Positions 34,566 to 44,679 of a stretch of DNA of 64,000 bases are shown here, piece by piece (position 1 is the first letter of the stretch; each line of letters starts with the position of its first letter). The position numbers and the translations under genes are program-made. Under the pieces are notes generated by a model. It worked only from the letters and a program-made list of their open reading frames with translations, did no database searches and had not been told where the DNA came from. The DNA is from Microstegium vimineum (lineage: Eukaryota; Streptophyta; Magnoliopsida; Poales; Poaceae): positions 1,488,001 through 1,552,000 of the forward strand of contig CM039128.1 of NCBI GenBank assembly GCA_022036555.1, given 5' to 3'.

Positions 34566-34568
34566 TTA

Positions 34569-36057
34569 ATTAGAATCCATATTCATCTTACTCGGAGGTA
34601 TTCCACCATGAACCATGTCGTCAAAAAAGGAATTATATGAAAGCTGGTTGTTTTTAGTCCAAGTCACATACGCGACTCAATAGGTTATTTTGAAATCAAT
34701 CAAACTCCCTATTATGGTACACAAGAGCTATTTAAACGTTTATAAGCACATGTTATATCTATGAAATTGGAAATTGATCTCTGCTCTTGTCTTTAACTAC
34801 TTGGATTTGAATTTGGATTATGATCAGAATCCCTATTCATCTTATTCCGAGAGGTATTCTATTGGATTAGAATAGGATTCTTAACTATTACTTGTGTCTA
34901 AACTCTCTATATAAAAAATATATAGAAGAGTTATAGTAGACAATATAGACATCTGCATTCACAGAGTTAGTTAGGAAGGCCACACCAAAAAGAATGGAGG
35001 AGAAATTTTGCTTATTTATTATTAGGTATATAGATTATTGATTGAAGTGTCCTTCTCTGGTATATACAAAGATATCATGCACGGTTGCCTTGTGTTATAA
35101 TATAACTAGGCAAGTTACATTGCTGAATCAAATAAGCTACACCATGATCTTTCCATGGCAACCACAGCTGTGCTTCACTTTTTACAAGACACTAAGAGAT
35201 GGAGAGCTCCAGCTCTGAACACGTACGACACCGTTTCTTCTTGTCCACAATTGCTAGGAACACAAGGCGACGATCGAAGGTGTTAAAGTGTTTGATCGGT
35301 AGCTGTTCTGGACAGATAAATGAGTATTATGCTTTGATCCATACATATTAATTGATCCCCAACCGAGCTCAAAGTTAAAAAATATATAGCGCATGCAATT
35401 GCACATTCACCGATAATGTGCGCAGCAGCAGCACTACAAACCTCACATGTCTAGCTGATCCGGAACAAGTTAGACTTGCATTGGAGGCCGGATTCTTCTT
35501 CGATCTGTCTTGCATTAGGATCCGATCACCACAAGAATAGTTGTACCCTTGGAGGTGCCGAGCTGTTTCATACGAAATTCACGGCCAGCTTGGACTGAAG
35601 TAGCCTATACAGATTAGTTGATGTGTCCAACCTCTTAAGCTTGTTGCTGAACAGTGAACACAGACATACTGCATGCGGTCCACATCAACCGATAGCTTGC
35701 TTGTACCGCCTGTCCCAGTTCAATTTTCTGCTTGCTGTGGGAGGATCTGGCTGGCTGAAGTATCTTGCATACCTACGGAACCACGATGCTCTTCGAGTAG
35801 TTGATATTTGCAGTCTAGCATAGCTTCAGCAAATCGTTGCAATGTTGACTTTAGCTCTGATAAAGGCATAAAAGTAATAACAAACCATAGTTGTAGGTTT
35901 TATTTCTAACAAGTTCTACGAATTGGGGTGCACCGTACTTGCTATATTTGGAAACCATAGTTGTAGTTTTCATCAAATAAAATTATCTCAAATGATGAAG
36001 GGGTGCACCGTTACGAAGAGCTTGTCGAGACGATCGAAACGGACACATTACTTGTTA
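34569..36057. other. Unassigned intergenic DNA
   Basis: No element termini or coding domains were identified. A short (66-codon) frame at 35623-35823 has no features. The phrase ATCTTACTCGGAGGTATTCCA near 34585 recurs as ATCTTATTCCGAGAGGTATTCTA near 34837, a local degenerate duplication. Confidence 0.4.
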
Positions 36058-36065
36058 TATTTCAA

Positions 36066-36747
36066 CAGGCCCGGCCCAGAGGGGGGGGGGGGAGGGGCGC
36101 TCGTCCCAGGTCCAGGAATCAGATGGGCCCTCCAGCAGGTATGTATACAGTACATATATGATAGTACACGGTAGTAATAGTCCAAATGTCCAATAGGAAA
36201 TGGAATACACCAGATGCAGACTCTCCTTTTTCCCCTGATCAGCGCGAGTCACGATTGCCCATCTTCCGCTTCGTGCCTATGAAGTTTGGTACTGATTGTT
36301 TGTCACATAATTTCTATTATATGATATTCTAGTTAGTAATTGTTTCTCTAGACTAGATTTTCATATCATCAAGAAAGTATTATTTTTGCAATGATAAAAG
36401 AAAGAAGATAAAGGGAATAGATGATTTGATAAAATCATAGAGAGAGGTTCTTTGTGGATGAACATAACATGAGTGATCATGAACATATATTTAATTTAAA
36501 TGAGACATAACCTACTATTGTTGATGAGGATTTAGTCTATGTTAGAAGAATTTTTTTGAGATAATTTAATAAGTATATAAATCATTTCATATAAATATTT
36601 CTTTTAGAATTAATTAACTTTTTATTAGTAACATTTTGTATATGTGTATATACTACCAATAGATAGTAGTAGTATCATATATATTTATATAAAAGGTCCA
36701 AAATTTTAGTTTCGTTCTAGGTCCAAAATTCCTTAGGACCGGCCCTG
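36066..36747. mobile_element. Non-autonomous hAT element (682 bp)
   Basis: The termini are CAGGCCCGGCCCAGAGG on the left and, reverse-complemented, CAGGGCCGGTCCTAAGG on the right. Near-matching 8-bp direct repeats TATTTCAA (36058-36065) and TATTTGGA (36748-36755) flank it. Eight-base duplications and CAGGGCCGG ends are typical of hAT elements. The interior is AT-rich with no transposase frame. Confidence 0.8.
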
Positions 36748-36839
36748 TATTTGGAGCTTGGAATGAAAAATATATTAATCTCATATGAGCACCAACACTA
36801 GAAGGATTTAAAAGACACGATTAGACACCATGACGAAAT

Positions 36840-38450
36840 AGAGGGCAAAGCAAGTGAAAGGACCGTGATGCCTAAGAGGGGGGGCAAATTAGGTCACTTA
36901 AAACTCTATCTCAAATCTTTGGTCTCTTTTATCTAATCTTAACAAGACCTATGCAATAAGATAAACTATCTAGATGTGCAACTAAGGTTTTTGCTAATGT
37001 GTTGATATCTCTACCGCAAAAGAGTTATACAACCTAGATTCCGAACCTACCAACTAGTCTGTCAACTAAGCTAGGAAGGTAAAGAACACCTAAGTAAATA
37101 AATATAAGTACAGAAGCTAAAGAGCAAGGTAGAGATGCAAACTTCCGTCGACGACTGATATTTTTACCGAGATATCGAGAAGCACGCAAGCTTCCCCTAG
37201 TCCTCGTTGAAGCCCCTCGTGAGAAATCCTACGCAAGGGCCAAGCTTCCGGTCGAGTAACTCCGTGGATAGCCTCGGGACTTCCCCATATGGAAGTGGGT
37301 CTCCGATGTGCCTTCCGAAAAGCCTCTCACAGATGCTCTCTGTTGTCTTCACTATCAAGCTTCCAGACAAAACACCGCGAGCCTTGTTCGTCCCGTCGGT
37401 ACACAATGGCTGCCACACCATAAACGTGGTTGGTGTGATCACGAAAGCCTATAAGACCCGCCAAGTACAATCATGGTGTGCTCAAGCACCTTGGATCAAG
37501 AGGTATGCAAACCTCACTAAACAATATGCCTAAACCTAGAGCAAGTGCATAAGCAGTGGTCTAACTAACCTAAGCACTTCGCAAAGCACCTATGCTAATC
37601 ACCGAGTAATCACTAAACATTATGCAAGTGAAGAACACTAGAATGGTGCATCAACACCCTTGATATATTTCCTCAAGTCTGCACACTTCATTTCGCCGAC
37701 CATGGGGGTATAAATAGGCCACAAGCCAAATAAAGTTGTTGGTCTCTTCGGAGCCATTTTTCTGCGTTGCTCCGGACGGGAATCATGGGATGGTTCGGAC
37801 CAATTCACAATGATTTGGATCCCATCCAATGGTCTGTGACACTAGACCGTTGAAATCACGCACTGAGACTGACCGATGGAGCAAATGGTTCGGACCATCT
37901 CCTTTGGTTCAGACCTCCAATCTGGACTCGGTCCAGAGGCTTCGAGCGCCTCTAGAACCTTATTGTTCCCGTTCGGACCGAGCTCCATTGGTCTGGACCG
38001 TTGGTCTGGACTCAGTCTGGATGCTTTGGCACTCTTTGGAACCTTACTATTCCCATCTGGACCATTCGCCATTGGTCCGGATGACTGAGTCAATGTTCCA
38101 GATGTCCAGTTGTCAGGGTTTGAAGCACCCTATGACTAGGGTTTCCTTCCGGTCCAATTTCCAAAAGTTTGGACCCTCATCACCTCAGGTCCGGAAGACC
38201 TTGTGAAGCTCTGTTGACTTTGTTTCTTTGCAATCTTTACGTTCAGGTTAGTTCCATCGTTCATGCTTGGACTTTGCTTGATCTTGTAGGTCATCCTTCA
38301 TGCTTCAAATGTCTTGCTTCAGGTGCTGATCATTCGAATTACCATGTTTCTTTTGTCCAAAGCATGTTTGCACCTTATTGAACTACAAAATAAACACTTG
38401 TAAAAACTTGTTAATCCAAGTTGGTCATGTTGATTATCAAACACCAAAAT
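36840..38450. repeat. Probable LTR-retrotransposon debris with imperfect tandem repeats
   Basis: The opening GAGGGGGGGCAAATTAGG is a phrase common in cereal LTRs. Between about 37890 and 38090 two imperfect units of about 80-90 bp repeat GGTCTGGAC, CTTTGGAACCTTACTATTCCC and CGGACC-type phrases. No gag or pol frame is intact. The boundaries are not defined. Confidence 0.4.
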
Positions 38451-39440
38451 CTAAACTACAACAAAATCTAAACTACATGGGGCTAAGGTCCATGTTCCAT
38501 ACAGGAAGGCACCACCAGGTGGGGCTGGCCTAGAGTCCAATCACACTCCACTTTGTATGACTATTTCCCATCGCCTTTAATATTGCATCAAAGTTGTTGC
38601 TTATGTTGGTTTGATCCAAGCGCTCACGTTGTTCCTCCAGGACTATATAAACATCCCTAGACCCAAGGCAGCCTCAAACCCTAATTTGTATATGCTCGTG
38701 AGGATCAACTGAGAGTTGTTTCTTGAATGGATCAACCTCTCTTGAGCTAGCATTCAAGACAAGATCAATCCTGATTAGAAATACAGAGGTCGAGAGAGGG
38801 AGGAGTTTGGAGCATGTGCCGATCTGTTGGAACCTCGACTTGTATCTTTGCGAAAGTCAACCTACGTCTAGGATTTCTCTCGTAATCATTTTTTATTTAA
38901 GTAAGTACTTTGTTTATATTGTTTTCTTGTTCACGACTCTTTTGAGTGTTTTAATATATAGGACATTGTAGGTTAAAGTAGTAGTTATATGTATAAGTGT
39001 GTTCTTAGACTTAGCTACTTGTAGATGTATCCTAACAGTCGGACCGGTGGTAGCTCGCAAGGGTGATTATTATAGTCTCATTGAATCTTATATAGTCTAC
39101 CTGGTAGGCTGAGCAGGAACCTATCGATAGAAAGATCATACTCTGTATGTGTTCTTCATATGTGATTTCCCCAGATGAACAATAGAAGATAAACCTTACA
39201 TAGATTAGAACCTGAAGACCTTGGTGATCTCCTCTACACTCTCGACCTCCTTAAGTCTTGTTTTCGCTTTGGGTTAAGTTAGATTGTGATTAATCACACA
39301 CGTTTCCCTGTGGATACGCGATACATAGAATACTCTGGGTGAAAGCTACAAGGGTATACTTGCGCTTACAAATTTATCTTCGTGTGTACTATATGCCAAC
39401 AAGCTTTCTGGTGTCTTTGCTAGGGATAATAACCTAGTAT
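38450..39440 (+). repeat. Gypsy-like LTR end with primer-binding-site remnant
   Basis: GGACTATATAAACATCCCTAG (38640-38660) resembles an LTR promoter. Further on, TTCCCTGTGGATACGCGATAC and CTATATGCCAACAAGC precede TTTCTGGTGTCTTTGCTAGGGATAA. This resembles, with mutations, the TTTCTGGCGCCGTTGCCGGGGA stretch that follows the LTR in Ty3/gypsy elements of grasses. No internal coding region follows, so it is truncated. Confidence 0.5.
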
Positions 39441-39847
39441 TTATAGTGACATTAGAAAGTGTCAACAATGTGCAATATTTCTAAGTTGGAAAACAAAATC
39501 TTTCATCGCCTTCCATAGTATATGATTAAAAATCATCCTTTAAATTCTAGCGCCAACACGCAAATAAATCATCTAGTTCAATGTATGTTTGATTCTTTGA
39601 GTTCTGTGTTATGGTGGTTCGAGCTCAAATACATAGCAAAGAAACTTATGAGATAATGATCATGGGTGTCATTTATAGCCCCTAGATGCTATTTTGTAAA
39701 TATCCAAGCCCCACTAGGGAAAATTATGAAAATATCCCCTTCCACCTCCTCTACAAAAGGGGAAGAGACGAGGTGAGATAGACTTAACCATTAATTCATT
39801 TGCACTCTATTAAGTTTCAATTTGTCTCCACTCGCATAATAGTTTTT

Positions 39848-40480
39848 GTAATCTTGATTTTTAAACAAGAGTTCAAATGTTTCTCCAATTAGACGGGATC
39901 ACCCATAGAGAAAGTGTTTGCGTTTGGCTTTGTAGACACACACAATGACTCTAAACAGTATTGTCATCACTTCGTTTTATTGTGTTGGTGGTGGTTCATC
40001 AAAGAACTCCTTCTCGTCGCGCTCCTCCTCCTCATCCTCGTCCTCGTGCTTCTCGTCCACGTCCTCCTTGTCCTCTGACTCGACGATATCATAATAAGGT
40101 TCAAACTGAACCTCGGGGTTCCGGAACTCTATAATAAGGGTCAAACTGAACCTCGGGGTTCCGGAACTCTACTTCAACTGACTTGTTCTTCTCCCTCTTC
40201 TTCCGGAGGAAGACACTTAGCACACAGACTATAACAAAGAAATGGTTAGAAATGAGTTGGACCATTTAGCACTTTGCCACATATCAAACTCCATTTATTA
40301 AACAAAAGCTTGAATGCCTTTCCAACCGGACGAGAATCACCCATGGAGAAGATGTCGGGTAGCTTTTCCAACCACTTAGGAAACGTTCGGGTTCGAACAC
40401 ACACAATTACCCTAATAGTGCGGTCACTAGTTCTTTCTGATTATGTTGTTGGTGGTTCAAAAGAGTTCGAGTTGTTTTGG
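39848..40480. repeat. Two diverged copies of a segment of about 165 bp
   Basis: Segment 39848-40010 (AAACAAGAGTTCAAATGTTTCTCCAATTAGACGGGATCACCCATAGAG ... GTTGGTGGTGGTTC) is repeated at 40293-40470 (AAACAAAAGCTTGAATGCCTTTCCAACCGGACGAGAATCACCCATGGAG ... GTTGTTGGTGGTTC). The offset is about 445 bp. The interval between contains an acidic coding-like stretch on minus and a 40-bp tandem duplication. Confidence 0.7.
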
Positions 40481-40910
40481 CGAGGCCAGGGACACCAATT
40501 TGAACCCTCCGAAACCTATCTCCTGTGTAGTTTCCACGAAATCTAATATATACCCACTCATAGATGTGCTCACGCAGCTTATTATGTCCACTACCCTCCA
40601 ACCTCGCATCTTTGAATAGATGTCATACATGTCTTTCTTGGAATCAAGAAGGTAGAGGTCGCGAAGGGAGAAGACGAGTTGGACCTCATCCTTCCTGCCT
40701 CGATATCCTCCTCTTGTGGTGACCGCAATATGACACGGAAAAATCCATCATCACAGGTTTGCTGCAGAACCTTCTTCTCAATGTCGTCGCCAAATACAAA
40801 CTAAGGGGATCTTTCTACCAACAATTTGTCAGTCCATTCCATCAGACTTCGTTGCTCTCTGACCATCCGGTCATCATCCTGGCACGGGTGCCACACCACT
40901 GAGGGTGTCT
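40011..40910 (-). pseudogene. Unrecognised coding relic, minus strand
   Basis: On the minus strand a frame from about 40700 to 40460 reads DEVQLVFSLRDLYLLDSKKD and continues to KQLELF before a stop. A second stretch (40080-40000) is strongly acidic (Glu/Asp-rich). The composition looks like real protein-coding sequence, but I do not recognise the family. The copy is disrupted by duplications (see 40091-40170) and lacks a clear start. I assign no function. Confidence 0.35.
40091..40170. repeat. 40-bp tandem duplication
   Basis: The units 40091-40130 and 40131-40170 differ at one base (AAGGTTC versus AAGGGTC). Forty is not a multiple of three, so the duplication shifts any reading frame through it. 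Confidence 0.95.
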
Positions 40911-41059
40911 GAACATGGCAAGACAGGAATCGATCAACAACAACAATAGAGAATAGCAAAAGGGCAAGATAGGGAATAGATCAACAACAACCAAAAAAGC
41001 AGAAAATTTGTATCTGTCATTAGCATGAACTTGCTGGGGATGGGTGGCGAATGGGGAAC

Positions 41060-41500
41060 CGGAGCACTTACATTAGCAAACAAGGTGTTGGGTGATGGCG
41101 TGACCATCTCTCCCTCTGCAGACGCCGAGCGGGAGACCCACAGCCTCGCTCCTACCGTCGCCAAAACCCTCGGTGCAACGCTGCCGCCGCCGCCGCCGCC
41201 CGTTTCCCTGGTCGAGTGGAATCGGATGGCCTAATGCATAGTGGCGAAGCCACATTGACTCAGCCGAGTACACAGGCACCAGGGTAAAATTTTACATGTT
41301 GTGCACCACTGTGACCTTGTGTACTCGGGTACGGTCCTTGATGCTCTAGCTTCGCCACTGCTAATGCAGTGTACGAGTGGGAGGCATGGCCATTTCTCCC
41401 TCTGCAGATGTCGAGCCGGAGACCCGACAGCCTCGCTACTGCTGCCGCCGCCGCCCCCGCTTCCCTGTTGGAGTGGAATCGGGTGGCCTAGTGCAGTGTA
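41060..41500. repeat. Tandem-duplicated GC-rich segment split by a MITE
   Basis: The block CTCTCCCTCTGCAGACGCCGAGCGGGAGACCC ... GTGGAATCGGATGGCCTAATGCA (41105-41238) recurs at 41394-41500 (CTCCCTCTGCAGATGTCGAGCCGGAGACCC ... GTGGAATCGGGTGGCCTAGTGCA). The first copy carries extra CCGCCGCCG units. A hAT MITE lies between them. Confidence 0.85.
41239..41360. mobile_element. hAT-type MITE (122 bp)
   Basis: The left end TAGTGGCGAAGCC and the reverse-complemented right end CAGTGGCGAAGCTA match. A perfect 8-bp target repeat CTAATGCA flanks it (41231-41238, 41361-41368), diagnostic of hAT insertion. The interior is also partly palindromic (GAGTACACAGG.. / ..CTTGTGTACTC). Confidence 0.93.
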
Positions 41501-43580
41501 CGAGTGGGACTATGAGGCAACTGGGGGAGACGTCTGCGAGTCGTTGCGTATACGTGCGACTTCGATTCGTCCGCCCCGTGGTCGAGTTCAGCAACTAGCT
41601 AGAACTAGAAGCGCTCACCGCGACAACTGCGAGCACTATGGTGGTCTATGCATGTAGTACAGCCGCGACGACCTGCTGACCAACTCGGTGGTAGGGCCGA
41701 GTCACCGAGGCTCGTGTACGCCATGGCGTCGGCGGAGCTACTGTTTGGCCTACAGACAGTGGTGTGCCGAGCCCCACGTCCCCTCCCTGTCTTCCTCTCT
41801 CATGTAGTTGGTGGTACTGGTACCGGAGGAGGAGGAGGAGGTTACTAGCACGTTGTCTGACAGGTGTTTGATGAATTTCAGTCGCTTGCCTCCGTTCAGA
41901 TGTGGCTGGGATGCAGTGCTATACAGGCAGCACCACTCAACACATAGAACTTCTTTTGTTATTGGGTTGCGTCCCCTACCATGGTCATCATTCAACAGGG
42001 TTGAGAGGAACTCTAGCACATGTCACTCTGGCCGGCTTTGGAAGCCCCATGGTATGTATCAATTCGACAACAAACCATGTGTGTGTTTGCTGAACCTTGG
42101 AGAGTCTTGGGAATACTTTGATGACACCAGGGAGATTAATTAGTTGTTATTCTTGTATCTCTTGGTATACTACCCTTTCTTGATCTTGAGGTGATGAATG
42201 CATCTTCATCTGTTCTTAGCAATCTGCAAATAGTTAGTCATGGAAGATGTGGTGACAGAGGTATTTCTTGTGTGCATATTTTAGTTCATAATAGTATTGC
42301 TTATCAGCCATGGCATTCAGATCAAATCGTGATACGCTGGATTCCTGGAGCTACCAAGACATATATGGAAATATTGGCACATGTGGTTCTTGTTGGTACA
42401 TTTTGCGCAGTCCTTGCTATGTTGTTGAAGTTGAATTTGGTGAATCGGATGAAGGAAAGCCTGAAAAACTAGTGGTGGCAATAGTCTTATGTTTCATATC
42501 CCTGCAGGTGTCCTTTCTCATATCATCTTCAGTGCACCAATATTTTCAGAAGACCGAGGAAGTTTTGAATTTCGAGTGCCACAAAACAATTCTCTTATGC
42601 AATGGAAGTGTGGTGGTTCAAGACTTCAAGTCAACTTGATCTATTTGTGGTTCTCCTTTGGGCTGGAAGGGCCAGAATGCATATTCTCACTTTTGAGCTC
42701 TCTCAACCATGGTTGCTACCTACATTAGTTGAATTCATGGATGATGGCTCTTCCAAGGCTTGTTGTTGTTGCTCCGAGAAGCCTCCATGGCCACCCCCAG
42801 GTCGACACAACATTGGATGGTCGTCCATTGTGACTTGGCTGATTGGCTATGTCAACAGGGAGGATCAGTTTGTATTTCTACAGCAGAAACATGTGGATTG
42901 GTTAACATCTTGCATAGTTTAGGAATTTCAATGGCAATCACTACTAGTTGATACAATTGTGAAGTGGCTGCTATATGGAACAGTTGCACTTTCACAACAC
43001 CAATGGGTTGTAGTTCCTAGTCTGTTGCATAATCTTTTTGCATTTGTGCCAAGTACTATCAATATTATAGTCAAGGTGAGACAACACAAGGATGTTGTCA
43101 CCAATTCTGGCAAAAGGTTTGGTTTCCTTCCCACCAAGAAAACTGTGCGGCAAATATGCTTCTGGATATGGAGTTTTTGTCTCTAAGATCAGTGCTCTCA
43201 GTGTTAAAATCACTAGACATTGATATAACTCCTTGGCTTACAGATCTACATGGTACAGCCTGTATTTATATGTACAATTTGCTCCAAGTGAATTTGACCC
43301 AAGGAATGTCAGCTTGGTTATAAAATTTATCCAAAAACTTGAGGAGAAGGTTCTGTTTTTTTTCATGTTAATATGCCTAAACCTCCTTCCTCTTTAGTTC
43401 TGCAGGCTATATCTCAGGCAGCTAGACAACCACACTTTCTGTTGATATCTCCCCCACTCCACATCCAATGCTTTCTATACTTGATAATTTGGCGCAAAAC
43501 TGTTGGTGGAAGTTGAAGACTACACATGTAAAAAGCTGGGAGTGCAGAAAACATTGGCCAAAATTAATCTACTTGGTAAG
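41501..43580 (+). other. Gene-like but unrecognised DNA
   Basis: Many overlapping plus-strand frames (41808-42143, 42191-42472, 42489-42728, 42602-42922) have balanced composition but no domain I recognise, and frequent stops separate them. It may be old retroelement or gene debris. A short run GGAGGAGGAGGAGG lies at about 41826-41839. No splice structure could be defended. Confidence 0.3.
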
Positions 43581-43584
43581 AGAG

Positions 43585-43771
43585 AAATCTACTGATCCCA
43601 TTCAACCTGTTTTCTATTTTTGCAACCAAGGATGAGAAGTCCTGGACAGTAGGTTTGGTTGTGCCTAGAGGCAATCCAAGGTATGTGAAAGGCATTTTGC
43701 CTACTTGACATCCAAAAGTATGAGCTAGATGTTGGCCTTTTTCCTCTGTAACATTGATAGCTAGGGACCAG
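43585..43771 (-). pseudogene. LINE reverse-transcriptase fragment
   Basis: On minus, the frame reads INVTEEKGQ, then FGCQVGKMPFTYLGLPLGTTK and AKIENRL. This is the conserved stretch after the YADD block in plant LINEs, similar to FTYLGLPLSLSK of the fragment at 25.4 kb. The fragment is cut on its upstream side by the hAT insertion at 43772. Confidence 0.75.
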
Positions 43772-44105
43772 TAAAGATTTCCAAATGGGCCGGCTGAAAC
43801 GGGCCGACACTAACCCGGCGCGAAAAAGCCCGGCCCTAGCACGGCCCTAGCCCGCTCCAGACGTGCCTGTGCCTGGCCCGACCTGCTGCCGTGCCCGTGC
43901 CTGGGCCGAGGAGTCGGCCTGTAGTGCCGGCACGGGCACGGCCCGGTCCAGCAGCCAGCACGGCTCAGGCACGCCTCCCAGCCGTTGGATGGGGGAGGAG
44001 AGTTGACATTCGTTGGATCTCGGCCACCCCGCCGCGGCGGTATATATAGCACCAGCTGCGAGCGCGGCCCCTCCCCTCTCCAACCCTAACCCTACCTCTC
44101 TCGCT

Positions 44106-44195
44106 CGCGCCGCTTCGCTGCTCTCGGCTCTCGCCCGCTCGCTCTCTCGTCGCGCCGCTTCGCTGCTCTCGGCTCTCGCCCGCTCGCTCTCTTGT
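44106..44195. repeat. 45-bp tandem repeat in the hAT 5' region
   Basis: Two units (44106-44150, 44151-44195) of the type CGCGCCGCTTCGCTGCTCTC ... differ by a single base. They lie in the leader before the transposase frame. Just before them (44081-44096) is a telomere-like CCCTAACCCTA stretch, and a similar one lies at 44572-44610. Confidence 0.9.
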
Positions 44196-44679
44196 CGCGC
44201 CGCCGCTTGCTCCACCACGCCTCCACCGCTCCCGCTTGCTCGCTCGGCCGTGTCCATGGAGGACGGCAGACGGTAAGAGGTCTCGGATCCGGTGGGTTGG
44301 TGATCAATCTCCCTACTTTCTCTCTCAATCCTCCCTCAATCTCCCTCTTCTCTCTCAGATCCGGTGCATCCCGCCGTCAATCTGCCTCTGTTCCCTTGTT
44401 CTTGATCAGACGTGCTCTTAGCATCCTCGATTCGTATTCGTCTTCTGCTCGTCGTTCTCATCGCCGGTCGCCGCCACCTCCGGTGCTCCGGTCTCCGTTG
44501 AGGTACCGGTGGTGTGTGTGCGGTCCATCTCGGCGTCGTTTCCGGCGCTCCGGCTCTAGAGGTAACCGTAACCCTAACCTAGATCTGCTCCCTAACACTA
44601 ACCCTAATCTAGTACCCTACCCCAATCCTCTTTTCTGTTGTCTTTGGATGCAGCCGTCGAGGAACCGGAGACGACAAAG

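Noticed and set aside
44081..44100. Interstitial telomere array
   Set aside because: Only two or three CCCTAA units are present; they fit telo-box or leader sequence rather than a telomere fusion.
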